64,000 bases of DNA from Lacibacter sediminis (lineage in GTDB: Bacteria > Bacteroidota > Bacteroidia > Chitinophagales > Chitinophagaceae): assembly GCF_014168535.1 (NCBI RefSeq), contig NZ_CP060007.1, forward strand, positions 1,984,001-2,048,000, read 5' to 3'. Position numbers and translations under genes: made by a program. The notes under the pieces were generated by a model. The model did not search any database. It was not told the origin of the DNA and saw only the letters and a program-made list of their open reading frames with translations. Below are positions 22,134-30,411 of the stretch, in pieces. Position 1 is the first letter of the stretch. Each line of letters begins with the position of its first letter.

Positions 22134-22865
22134 ATGGACTTCATTTATTTTTTTTATATTCTATTGTTTCTTGTTGCATTTCTTTATGCATCAGTCGGCC
22201 ATGGTGGAGCCAGTGGTTACCTTGCATTGATGGCCATCTTCAGCATTGCGCCCGATGTAATGAAACCAACAGCGTTACTGTTGAATTTATTTGTATCGCT
22301 TACATCTTTCATACAGTTTTATCGTGGTGGTTATTTCCGGATGAAATTATTTCTGCCCTTTGCATTGGCTTCTGTGCCGTTTGCATTTTTAGGCGGATTG
22401 ATTTCAATAGATGCTTCAGTATATAAACAGATTTTGGGTTGGCTGTTATTATTGCCGGTGATCCGTTTCATTTTCTTCAGTGATATACAGGTGAAAGAGC
22501 AACAGCATTATTCGTTACTGCTTGCAATCGGCATTGGAGCAGTTATTGGTTTCTTGTCAGGATTGATCGGTATTGGTGGTGGTATTATTTTGTCGCCAGT
22601 ATTGTTACTGCTGCGTTGGGCCGACATGAAACAAACAGCCGCCATCAGCGCCTTGTTCATTTTTGTGAATTCGTTATCAGGCTTAGCAGGACAATTGACA
22701 AAAGGTATTCAGTTTACAACCGATATGTATCTCTATGTGATCATTGCGTTTGCAGGCGGGCTCGCAGGAGCATATATTGGTGCAGCTAGGTTAAAACAGG
22801 GCATGTTGAAGTATATGCTGGCTATAGTATTATTAATTGCTGCCGTAAAACTATTGGTAACCTGA
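22134..22865 (+). CDS. TauE/SafE family anion permease
   Basis: A 243-residue membrane protein with about eight hydrophobic helices. The two half-repeats carry the family pattern: FLYASVGHGGASGYLALMAI near the start and IGFLSGLIGIGGGIILSPVLLL in the middle. TauE/SafE proteins move sulfite, sulfoacetate or related anions. Start ATG 22134 follows the moeA stop by 5 bases; a longer frame from 22050 would overlap moeA. Its place inside a Moco operon suggests a link to sulfur or oxyanion movement, but the substrate is unknown. Confidence 0.9.
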   Translation: MDFIYFFYILLFLVAFLYASVGHGGASGYLALMAIFSIAPDVMKPTALLLNLFVSLTSFIQFYRGGYFRMKLFLPFALASVPFAFLGGLISIDASVYKQILGWLLLLPVIRFIFFSDIQVKEQQHYSLLLAIGIGAVIGFLSGLIGIGGGIILSPVLLLLRWADMKQTAAISALFIFVNSLSGLAGQLTKGIQFTTDMYLYVIIAFAGGLAGAYIGAARLKQGMLKYMLAIVLLIAAVKLLVT

Positions 22866-22895
22866 GTTGGGTTATTTTTGCTCCTTAATACAACA

Positions 22896-23129
22896 ATGAT
22901 GCGTGTGGAGGTTTTGTTTTTTGGAAAACTGGTTGACATTGCAGGTACTTCGCTTGTACTGAATAATATAATATCAACTGATGAACTGTTGGAACAACTG
23001 CGTTTGCAGTTTCCTGCACTTGCAGCAGAAAAATTTATAATGGCGGTTAATAAGAAAACCATCTCAGCTAATACTCCTTTAACTGATAATTGCACGGTTG
23101 TTTTATTGCCACCATTCTCCGGCGGATAA
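22896..23129 (+). CDS. moaD: Molybdopterin synthase sulfur carrier subunit MoaD
   Basis: A 77-residue ubiquitin-like protein (MMRVEVLFFGKLVDIAG...) ending in PPFSGG, the C-terminal Gly-Gly that is adenylylated by MoeB and thiocarboxylated. The start could be ATG 22896 or 22899. It is followed after 2 bases by its activating enzyme MoeB, and its partner MoaE is one gene further on. Confidence 0.95.
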   Translation: MMRVEVLFFGKLVDIAGTSLVLNNIISTDELLEQLRLQFPALAAEKFIMAVNKKTISANTPLTDNCTVVLLPPFSGG

Positions 23130-23131
23130 AT

Positions 23132-24256
23132 ATGAACAACGACCAACTATATGAACGTTACCAACGCCAACTGATCCTGAAAGGATTTGGTGCCGAAGCA
23201 CAACAGAAATTGTTGTCTTCTTCCGTATTGGTGATTGGTGCAGGTGGATTGGGTTGCCCGGTGTTGCAGTATCTTGTTGCAGCCGGTGTTGGCAGTATTG
23301 GTATTGTAGATGATGATGTAGTTGCTCTTTCGAATTTGCACAGGCAGGTGTTGTACAATGTGCAAATGATCGGCCGGTCAAAAGTTGAATGTGCAGTTGA
23401 AGTACTACAACAGTCAAATCCTCAAGTAAAGTTTACCGTTTACAACGAACGATTCACAAACAAAAATGCAACTGCTATTCTTTCTGCGTTCGATGTAGTA
23501 GTTGATGGCTCTGATAATTTCGCTACACGTTATTTGGTGAACGATGCCTGTGTGTTACTGAACAAGCCATTGGTATATGGTGCCATTTCACAATACGAAG
23601 GACAGGTAGCTGTGTTCAATGCAGAACAGAATAACGAACGCACAGCGAATTACCGAGATATTTTTCCTCATCCACCAAAAGAGGGAGAAGTTTTAAACTG
23701 TGCAGAGGCCGGCGTGTTGGGCGTATTGCCCGGCATCATTGGCAGTATGATGGCGAATGAAACCATTAAGCTCATTACAGGAACAGGTGTGCTATTGGCG
23801 AACAAGCTGTTTACTTATAACACACTTAACAATCAAACCTATGAACTGGAGTTGAGCAAACAGGCAGATACAGCTTCACTCATTCCTGCTAGTATTCAAG
23901 CATTAGAACAAACCGATTATGAATGGCTGTGCAGCAACTCAGCTACTGTAAACGAAATTGATGTCGCTGTATTTAATGAGATGGTCGTAGAAGGAAAAGC
24001 GGCAATTGTTGATGTGCGGGAAAAAGATGAATTACCTGTTGTAACCGAGTTCAGTCACATGCAGATTTCTTTAAGCCAGCTGCAACAACATACAGCATGG
24101 CTTACAGAAGATACGATTGTTGTATTTTGTATGTCAGGGAAACGAAGTGCACAGGCAGCAAAGCAATTGAATGATCTTTTTGGTGCATCAAAAAAGATCT
24201 ATAGTTTAAAAGGCGGTATTCAGCAATGGATACAGCAACAAAAACAAACTGTATAA
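23132..24256 (+). CDS. moeB: MoeB-type adenylyltransferase with C-terminal rhodanese domain
   Basis: A 374-residue fusion. Residues 1-250 form the ThiF/MoeB/E1 fold: the RYQRQLIL start, the ATP loop GAGGLGCPVLQYL, DDDVVALSNLHRQ and the crossover CAEAGVLGVLPGI. The last ~100 residues are a rhodanese domain, with IVDVREKDE and the active-site loop VFCMSGKRS. The protein adenylylates the C-terminal glycine of MoaD and probably supplies sulfur via the rhodanese persulfide, as in MOCS3. Its stop overlaps the moaE start by one base. Confidence 0.93.
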   Translation: MNNDQLYERYQRQLILKGFGAEAQQKLLSSSVLVIGAGGLGCPVLQYLVAAGVGSIGIVDDDVVALSNLHRQVLYNVQMIGRSKVECAVEVLQQSNPQVKFTVYNERFTNKNATAILSAFDVVVDGSDNFATRYLVNDACVLLNKPLVYGAISQYEGQVAVFNAEQNNERTANYRDIFPHPPKEGEVLNCAEAGVLGVLPGIIGSMMANETIKLITGTGVLLANKLFTYNTLNNQTYELELSKQADTASLIPASIQALEQTDYEWLCSNSATVNEIDVAVFNEMVVEGKAAIVDVREKDELPVVTEFSHMQISLSQLQQHTAWLTEDTIVVFCMSGKRSAQAAKQLNDLFGASKKIYSLKGGIQQWIQQQKQTV

Positions 24257-24696
24257 TGGAACGTAAACCCAAGAATATATTTAATCAGGGAGCAATTTCT
24301 CCTGCGTTTATTGCAGATAGTATTGCCAAGCACAGTTCAAAAACGAATATCGGCGGGCATAGTATTTTCTTAGGACAGGTGAGGGCTGATTTGATCGATG
24401 AAAAGAAAGTGGTAGCGATCGAATACACTACCTACGAAGAACTGGCCTTAGAAAAAATGCATATCATTCGTGAAGAGATATTTGCAAAGTATGAACTGAC
24501 CTGTATGCATGTGTACCATAGTTTAGGTGCTGTTGCTTCAGGAGAAATTTGTTTGTTTGTGTTTACTTCATCTGCCCATCGTCGTGCAGCAATTGATGCC
24601 TGCAACGAAGTAGTAGAACGCATCAAAACAGAATTGCCGGTTTGGGGCAAGGAATTATTCGAAGACGAAACACATCAATGGAAAGTAAATCAATAA
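24256..24696 (+). CDS. moaE: Molybdopterin synthase catalytic subunit MoaE
   Basis: A 146-residue protein with the MoaE signatures GGHSIFLGQVRAD, AIEYTTYEELA, HSLGAVASGEICLFVFTSSAHRRAAIDAC and the C-terminal VWGKELFEDETHQWKVN that contains the active-site lysines. It converts cPMP to molybdopterin using MoaD thiocarboxylate. The start ATG 24256 shares its A with the moeB stop codon, indicating translational coupling; a longer frame from 24226 overlaps moeB. Confidence 0.95.
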   Translation: MERKPKNIFNQGAISPAFIADSIAKHSSKTNIGGHSIFLGQVRADLIDEKKVVAIEYTTYEELALEKMHIIREEIFAKYELTCMHVYHSLGAVASGEICLFVFTSSAHRRAAIDACNEVVERIKTELPVWGKELFEDETHQWKVNQ

Positions 24697-24699
24697 GCA

Positions 24700-25611
24700 A
24701 TGGTCGACATTACGCATAAATCAACAACCTTACGTGAAGCAATCGCATCAGCAACACTCACCGTTTCCAAACAGGAAACCATAGATGCAATTCAAAACAA
24801 AATAATTCCCAAAGGTGATGTGTTTGAATTTTCCCGTGCAGCGGGATTATTAGCGATCAAAAAAACAAGTGATGTAATCCCAGATTGTCATCCGTTGCCT
24901 GTTGAGTTTGCATCAATTAAACATGAAATAGATGGATTAAGCATCCGCATTTTTGTTGAGGTACATACCATTTATAAAACAGGAGTGGAAGTGGAGGCAA
25001 TGCATGGTGCAGCCATCACTGCATTAACAATGTACGATATGCTGAAGCCTTTGGATAAAGGTGTGGAGATTTCTTCCATCAAATTAGAAAGTAAGAAAGG
25101 AGGGAAAACAGATTTCAAAGATGAACTTAAGGATAGCATTCGCACAGCGGTGGTTGTTTGTTCCGATTCCGTAGCAGCAGGTACAAAAGAAGACAGCAGC
25201 GGAAAAGCCATCCTGCAAAAATTAGAACAGCATCAACTCAAAACATCCGTTTATGAAATCATTCCCGATGAGTTTGATGTAATTCAATCAAAAGCAAAGC
25301 AATACAGCAACGAAGGATTCAATTTAATTCTATTCACCGGCGGTACCGGACTTTCGCCAAGAGATATTACACCGGAAGCTATTCAACCATTACTCGATCG
25401 GGAAATACCCGGTATGATGGAAGCTGCACGAAATTATGGGCAGCAACGTACACCATATGCCATGCTATCAAGAGGTGTGGCAGGTTTCATCGGCAATTCA
25501 TTGGTTATTACATTGCCCGGTTCTACAAAAGGTGCAGAAGAAACAATGGATGCATTGTTTCCTTATGTGTTACATTTATTTCGTGTAGCGAAGGGGATGC
25601 GGCACGATTAA
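24700..25611 (+). CDS. moaCB: Bifunctional MoaC-MoaB fusion (cPMP synthase / molybdopterin adenylyltransferase)
   Basis: A 303-residue fusion. Residues 1-145 are Moa[57 protein letters not shown] and [10 protein letters not shown] with the catalytic lysines. Residues ~148-303 are a MoaB/MogA domain: [30 protein letters not shown] and [10 protein letters not shown]. The two parts act at different steps, cPMP formation after MoaA and adenylylation of molybdopterin before MoeA. The fusion is known in Bacteroidota. It closes the cofactor operon, so no separate moaC or mogA is needed. Confidence 0.95.
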   Translation: MVDITHKSTTLREAIASATLTVSKQETIDAIQNKIIPKGDVFEFSRAAGLLAIKKTSDVIPDCHPLPVEFASIKHEIDGLSIRIFVEVHTIYKTGVEVEAMHGAAITALTMYDMLKPLDKGVEISSIKLESKKGGKTDFKDELKDSIRTAVVVCSDSVAAGTKEDSSGKAILQKLEQHQLKTSVYEIIPDEFDVIQSKAKQYSNEGFNLILFTGGTGLSPRDITPEAIQPLLDREIPGMMEAARNYGQQRTPYAMLSRGVAGFIGNSLVITLPGSTKGAEETMDALFPYVLHLFRVAKGMRHD

Positions 25612-25706
25612 AGATGACAATCTTCTGATTATAAAAGAACCGCTTCTTTGGCTTCTTTCACATTTACAATAAGGTTTTTCAACTGATGCAAATCTGGTGA
25701 GGTTTT

Positions 25707-25735
25707 ATGACCGGATTCGGTCATTTGCCGCAAAT
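25707..25735 (+). promoter_or_regulatory. Overlapping dyads upstream of the outer-membrane barrel gene
   Basis: Two adjacent perfect inverted repeats: ATGACCGgattCGGTCAT (25707-25724) and ATTTGCcGCAAAT (25723-25735). They lie about 105 bp before the start at 25840. A 31-codon minus-strand ORF (25629-25724) begins within the first dyad, with no recognisable product. The dyads may be an operator; no regulator gene is adjacent. Confidence 0.4.
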
Positions 25736-25839
25736 TCTTATTGGCGGAAATTGCAAATAATTGGTATCGTCAAATCTTTGAATCCGATTTCGAATTCTCT
25801 AATTTGAGTAATCCATCAAATTGTGTCCACGTGTGTTCA

Positions 25840-28272
25840 ATGGTAAACTTTATCAGGTTTTCGGTATGTATCATCTTTACATGCCTGCTCACTTCTCAAG
25901 CTAAAAGTCAAAGTAAAATTCAAGGCAGGCTACAGGCGCAGGAACAAAAACTTGTAGATATCAGCGGGGCCTCAATACTGCTGTTAAAAGCTTCGGATTC
26001 TGTTCTGGTAAAAGGAACGGTTAGTAACTCGTCGGGTAAGTTTTCATTCGACAATATTCAAAAAGGAAAATATCTGCTTCATTGCAGTCATACCGGCTAC
26101 ACAGAAATGTATATCGATCTGTCTGATCTTTCAAAAGATACTGATCTTGGAGTGATCACACTTAAACCTGTAGCTGAAAACCTGGGAACAGTTGTTGTAA
26201 CAGGCAAGCGCCCAATGTTTGAACAGAAGATCGACCGGATGTTAATCAACGTAAAGAATAGCGCAACGAGTGCAGGCGGAACTGTATTGGATGTGTTAGA
26301 AAAATCGCCCGGTGTAATTGTGAATCGTGGCACAGGTGCGGTTTCATTAAATGGAAAGGACGGCGTGATGGTGATGATCAATGGAAAGCTCAGCTATATT
26401 CCGCAGGAAGCGATCCTGCAAATGTTAAATGGAATTAATTCATCGAATGTTGAACGTATCGAAATTATTACAGTGCCGCCTGCAAAGTATGATGCAGGTG
26501 GTAATGCCGGTTATATCAATATCGTTTTATTAAGTAATCCTGACGAAGGGTTCAATGGTTCGTATACACTCAGCATGGGAGTTTACAAAGGAAATTTTCC
26601 AACAGCTAGTGTGAACTTTAATTACAGGAAGAAGCAGGTGAATTTTTATGGTGGATATACTTTTTCAAAAGATGAGCAATTGCAACGCTTTGAAAATTTC
26701 AGAAAAATAACGTCTGCTAACAGCACAAAGGAAAGCAAAATGATCAGTGAACGGGATCCTTTTCAACGAAATCATAATGCACGCTTGGGTGTTGATTATA
26801 ATATTGGAAAGAAGACAATACTTGGCGCACTTGTTTCCGGTTACGATAATAAATGGTCGATGACGGCAAAGAATACGGCTGTTTATTCAACTAACTCTTC
26901 TGTCGACACATCAGTAGTGATCGATAATTCAGAAATCAATAACTGGAAAAACCTGATGGGTAATATTAATCTGCAGCACAATGTGAAAGCTGGTGTGGAG
27001 TTTACGATCAATGCAGATTATCTCTATTATTATAACCGCAACCCGACAGATTATTTCAATCAATATTATAATGGAAGTGGAAGTTTTCTTGGAGATGAAA
27101 AGACGACCAGCGGAAAAACCACGATCATCAAGTTGTTTGTAGCACAATTTGATTATTCAAAAAAGTTTAATGAAAGCATAGCTATTCAATGGGGTGTAAA
27201 AGGGGTGTCGTCAAGGTTTACAAATGATGTGTTGGTGGCAAAGCTTGTGCAAAATACATGGGAGCCTGACGGTCGGTTTACTGCTAACTATTTTTTAAAG
27301 GAGAGTATTGGTGCAGCCTATGTTTCGATGGATAAGCGTATCAATGCCAAAACTGAAATGAAAGCCGGTCTGCGATATGAATACACCGAATCGAATCTTG
27401 GTAGTGAAACCAAACCGAATATTGTTGATCGAAAGTATGGCAACCTGTTTCCTACATTTTATATTAATCACCGGATGAATGAAAACAACTCGATCAACTT
27501 CAGTTATAACCGACGCATCAACAGGCCAACATTTAATCAATTGGCACCGTTTCTTATCTTCTTTGATCCAAAGACATTTATATCCGGTAGTCCGGCCGTG
27601 CAACCGTCTTTTACAGATGCTGTAAAAGTTGATTATACGTTAAAGAAAGTGCTTTTCTCTGTAAGCTATTCTTATGAGAAGAATTCAATTGCACGTTTTC
27701 TTGCTGAAACAAATCCTGTTGATAACAGCCAGATCATTACTGCACAGAATTTGAATTACATGAATTTGTTTTTTGTTTCTGTAAGCTTCCCTTTGAAGAT
27801 TACAAAGTGGTGGAATTCGCAACTGAATGTATCGGGCAACAGGAGTGAAATTGCGGCGATCATTAATAAGCAAAAGGCCGGATTTTCACAGGTGTTTGTA
27901 AACATCAGCGGATCGCAACAATTCACCTTACCCAAACAATTTTCTGTTGAACTTTCAGGTTTTTTTCAATCCAAATCATTTGTATTTGGCGCCGATGTTG
28001 TAAAGCCATATGGCCTCATGAATATTGCTCTGCAGAAGAAATGGAAAGATAATAGCCAATCGCTTGTGCTTGGAGTTGATAATGTATTCAACAGCTTCAG
28101 GTTCCGAACATCGCTTGCAGTGCCAGGTCAGAATATTGAAAGCAGGGGTGATTATTTATTTACCCAGCGTTGGTATAAGATCAGTTGGACACAGCGTTTC
28201 GGTAATAAAGTATTAAAGGATAAGCGTAGCCGTAATACCGCTTCTGATGAAGAACGAAAACGGGTTGATTGA
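25840..28272 (+). CDS. Outer membrane beta-barrel protein (TonB-receptor-like, OMP_b-brl_3 type)
   Basis: A protein of about 810 residues from ATG 25840 (a longer frame from 25741 lacks a signal). It has a signal peptide ending near SQAKSQ, then a CarboxypepD_reg-like domain (IQGRLQAQEQKLVDISGASILLL...FSFDNIQKGKYLL), a plug-like segment (VLDVLEKSPGVIVNRGTGAVSLNGKDGVMVMINGK) and a long beta-barrel ending in TQRFGN. This is the non-SusC family of barrels with a plug domain common in Bacteroidota. No SusD partner follows, so a polysaccharide role is not indicated. Its stop abuts the stop of the convergent NUDIX gene. Confidence 0.88.
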   Translation: MVNFIRFSVCIIFTCLLTSQAKSQSKIQGRLQAQEQKLVDISGASILLLKASDSVLVKGTVSNSSGKFSFDNIQKGKYLLHCSHTGYTEMYIDLSDLSKDTDLGVITLKPVAENLGTVVVTGKRPMFEQKIDRMLINVKNSATSAGGTVLDVLEKSPGVIVNRGTGAVSLNGKDGVMVMINGKLSYIPQEAILQMLNGINSSNVERIEIITVPPAKYDAGGNAGYINIVLLSNPDEGFNGSYTLSMGVYKGNFPTASVNFNYRKKQVNFYGGYTFSKDEQLQRFENFRKITSANSTKESKMISERDPFQRNHNARLGVDYNIGKKTILGALVSGYDNKWSMTAKNTAVYSTNSSVDTSVVIDNSEINNWKNLMGNINLQHNVKAGVEFTINADYLYYYNRNPTDYFNQYYNGSGSFLGDEKTTSGKTTIIKLFVAQFDYSKKFNESIAIQWGVKGVSSRFTNDVLVAKLVQNTWEPDGRFTANYFLKESIGAAYVSMDKRINAKTEMKAGLRYEYTESNLGSETKPNIVDRKYGNLFPTFYINHRMNENNSINFSYNRRINRPTFNQLAPFLIFFDPKTFISGSPAVQPSFTDAVKVDYTLKKVLFSVSYSYEKNSIARFLAETNPVDNSQIITAQNLNYMNLFFVSVSFPLKITKWWNSQLNVSGNRSEIAAIINKQKAGFSQVFVNISGSQQFTLPKQFSVELSGFFQSKSFVFGADVVKPYGLMNIALQKKWKDNSQSLVLGVDNVFNSFRFRTSLAVPGQNIESRGDYLFTQRWYKISWTQRFGNKVLKDKRSRNTASDEERKRVD

Positions 28273-28710
28273 TCAACGTATAAAAACGGACTCTGCTTTA
28301 TTCATTGCATCAGTTAGCCAATTAGGGTTTATGAGTGCAAGATCAGCAGGAAGTTGATCAGTTGAAAAGAATTTTAACTCCTGTGTTTCATTGTTTGAAA
28401 AATCTTCTGCTATCTCTTCCGTAAGTTTTGCTTCAAAGTAAGAAGTAACATATTGAACTGTTCTGTCATGATACGTATAAGTTTGAGAGGCAGGTGAGGA
28501 ATAAACCCCAATAAAGCGTATGATGTTTGCAGCACTGTTCGTTTCTTCTTCTATTTCACGTAACAAGGCCTGTTCAATTGTTTCACCAAATTCCACATGA
28601 CCTGATATAATGCACCATTGATTGACATCTTTTCTTTTCTGCAGGAGTATTTCACCTTTCTCATTAAAAATGGCTGCTGCAACTGCCGGTAGTATTTGCG
28701 TATTCATCAT
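28273..28710 (-). CDS. NUDIX hydrolase
   Basis: A 145-residue protein; the frame continues to 28764, but the double Met at 28710/28707 gives MMNTQILPAVAAAIFNEKG, the normal family N terminus. The Nudix box is GHVEFGETIEQALLREIEEETN: all Glu and Arg metal-site residues are present, but the usual Gly near its end is Asn. It cleaves a nucleoside-diphosphate-linked compound, substrate unknown. It runs convergent to the barrel gene and directly abuts it, with no hairpin terminator between. Confidence 0.9.
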   Translation of the reverse strand: MMNTQILPAVAAAIFNEKGEILLQKRKDVNQWCIISGHVEFGETIEQALLREIEEETNSAANIIRFIGVYSSPASQTYTYHDRTVQYVTSYFEAKLTEEIAEDFSNNETQELKFFSTDQLPADLALINPNWLTDAMNKAESVFIR

Positions 28711-28805
28711 TACTTGTTTAAGGCTAAGATACAAATGAGTCTTTAGCTTGGCTGCAGCGGCCATATTACAACGTTGTCGTAAGGATAATTGTCGTTTTAA
28801 CTAAT

Positions 28806-28836
28806 AAAAAACGCCGTTGGGTATAAGCGCTTTTTT
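28806..28836 (+). terminator. A-run/T-run hairpin, possible bidirectional terminator
   Basis: AAAAAACGC (28806-28814) can pair with GCGcTTTTTT (28827-28836) with one bulged C, loop of 12. The A- and T-runs on either side allow it to act on both strands. It sits just before the structured candidate RNA. Weak evidence. Confidence 0.35.
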
Positions 28837-28847
28837 TAGGTGAAAGC

Positions 28848-29041
28848 CTTGCCCAGCAACAGTTCTGGTAAATCAATTTGCATTTGGCATCATAAAAACA
28901 GGCGCATCTTGATTTGATGGCTAAACACAGGTTCAATAATTTTACATCATCAAATCAGCGATCAGGAAGTTGAAAAGCAATAACCCGAAGATTTGAAAGC
29001 TCTACAACCAGATATTTAGAACTCTTTTTTTATATGGCAAG
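28848..29041 (+). ncRNA. Candidate structured small RNA (long interrupted hairpin, possibly 6S-like)
   Basis: Within a 520-base gap without ORFs, nested complementary segments define one long interrupted hairpin: CTTGCC (28848-28853) with GGCAAG (29036-29041); AGTTCT (28861-28866) with AGAACT (29018-29023), extended by AAAT (28870-28873) with ATTT (29014-29017); and TGATTTGATG (28910-28919) with CATCAAATCA (28948-28957), a perfect 10-bp stem. A terminator follows at 29053-29088. A closing stem, a large internal loop and a terminal stem over ~190 nt are the layout of 6S RNA. The match to any 6S family was not tested. Confidence 0.35.
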
Positions 29042-29052
29042 CAATCGTTAAC

Positions 29053-29088
29053 GGTCACCTGTTTCTACAGATGACCTTTTTCTTTTTT
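29053..29088 (+). terminator. Rho-independent terminator
   Basis: GGTCA-C-CTG pairs with CAG-A-TGACC (29053-29061 with 29068-29076; one C-A mismatch), loop TTTCTA, followed by TTTTTCTTTTTT. There is no plus-strand protein gene upstream in this gap, so it most likely ends a small RNA transcript. It could alternatively be an attenuator for the EamA gene starting 144 bases later. Confidence 0.65.
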
Positions 29089-29231
29089 AGCACTTTCCAT
29101 TCAACTATTCCTCATTTTTCTTTATGGTGATTCAGCAAAGCTGGTCACGCTTTTGCAGGTGAATTCATTGAAGAATAAGATATGTTTGCAAAACGATCTG
29201 TTCAGAAATCGGATCATTTGGAAAGTAAAAC

Positions 29232-30113
29232 ATGAACTGGAAATATATCGCTGCCGGCGTATTCTTTGCATTGTTGTGGTCATCGGCAGCAACTGCTACA
29301 AAAATATCATTGCAATCGGCACAACCATTTGTGATAGCTGTTGCCCGATTCTTCATTGGAGGAGTGGGTATGTTGGTTTTTGCACATCTTATCTGGCGTA
29401 AACGTTTCCCAAAAAAGAAAGAGTGGTTATTTATTACAGTTTATGGTTTACTCAACATCAGTTTATACCTGGGCTTGTATGTAGTGGCTATGCAGGAAGT
29501 TTCGGCGGGCTTGGGAAGTATGGCTGTAGCTGTGAACCCTGTGCTCATCAGTATTCTTTCTGCTGCTTTGTTCGATCATAAGATGGGAACAAAACATTGG
29601 TTGAGTTTGTTGCTTTGCAGCGCCGGTGTAGTGGTGGCAGCCTGGCCCTTGTTACAAAACAGTTTTGCAACAGTAAATGGCATACTCATTATGCTGGTAA
29701 GTATGCTGGCTTATTCAGCTGGTGCAATTTATTTTGCCCGTGCAAAGTGGAGCGATCTGCATATTCTTACCATCAACGGATGGCAAACTTTGATCGGCGG
29801 TGTGTTGCTCATTCCTGTATTGCTGTTTACTTATAAAAGCGAATTCAATCATTTCGATTTCCATTTCTACAGTGGTGTATTGTGGCTGGCTATTCCTGTA
29901 TCAATTGCAGCTGTGCAATTATGGTTATGGCTACTGAAACGAAATGCAGTAACAGCATCTTACTGGTTATTCCTTTGTCCGGTGTTCGGATTTATCATTG
30001 CTGCTGTTAGCCTGAACGAGCCAATTACACTGTTTACCGTTGCCGGTGTATTACTCGTAACTGCAGGGCTGTATATGGTACAAAAGAATATTGCTGCAAA
30101 AAGGAAGAATTGA
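29232..30113 (+). CDS. EamA family (DMT superfamily) transporter
   Basis: A 293-residue protein with ten hydrophobic helices in two EamA repeats: first repeat from AGVFFALLWSSAATATKISLQSAQPFVIAVARFFIGG, second from ILIMLVSMLAYSAGAIYFARAKW. The LWSSAA and EPIT segments are typical of drug/metabolite transporters. It probably exports or imports a small metabolite across the inner membrane; the substrate cannot be read from sequence. It stands alone, between the candidate RNA and the first PUL. Confidence 0.92.
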   Translation: MNWKYIAAGVFFALLWSSAATATKISLQSAQPFVIAVARFFIGGVGMLVFAHLIWRKRFPKKKEWLFITVYGLLNISLYLGLYVVAMQEVSAGLGSMAVAVNPVLISILSAALFDHKMGTKHWLSLLLCSAGVVVAAWPLLQNSFATVNGILIMLVSMLAYSAGAIYFARAKWSDLHILTINGWQTLIGGVLLIPVLLFTYKSEFNHFDFHFYSGVLWLAIPVSIAAVQLWLWLLKRNAVTASYWLFLCPVFGFIIAAVSLNEPITLFTVAGVLLVTAGLYMVQKNIAAKRKN

Positions 30114-30411
30114 CAATTTCGTTTTCCCCGCCCCGGCCCGCCACTAAAGCTCAATGACCAATCTTTAAATTTTCAGCAATAATAGCGGTAATCCTTCCAG
30201 TTTAATCTTCAAAAGTGACCAATCCTGAGTCAGGTAGCTCAATGTCATGGTAGGTAAGCTCGGCAAAATAGGAGCCAAATAACCCAAAGGAGCCAAATAA
30301 TTTTAGGATGACAGGTAATGTTAATAAAATTTAAAAAAACTTCTATCATTTTTTTAAGAAGTTTGAAAAGTTTATTTACTTTAGTCCTGCTGTTTAAAAT
30401 GATTGCCATCC
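30114..30411 (+). other. Intergenic region before ROK regulator, with direct repeat and dyad
   Basis: No ORF of note. GGAGCCAAATAA is repeated exactly at 30271-30282 and 30289-30300 (18-bp period). AAACTTCT (30337-30344) and AGAAGTTT (30357-30364) form a perfect 8-bp inverted repeat with a 12-base spacer, 48 bp before the ROK start. The dyad has the size of a dimeric repressor site, so autoregulation is plausible. A GC-rich patch (30127-30141) follows the EamA gene. Confidence 0.5.

Noticed and set aside
29134..29172. 12-codon ORF (start MVIQQSW) before the EamA gene as a possible leader peptide
   Set aside because: No codon enrichment or paired hairpins downstream of it; the terminator lies before it, not after.
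30403..30411. TTG start three codons upstream of the ROK regulator
   Set aside because: ATG 30412 is a better start and the extra three residues have no support.
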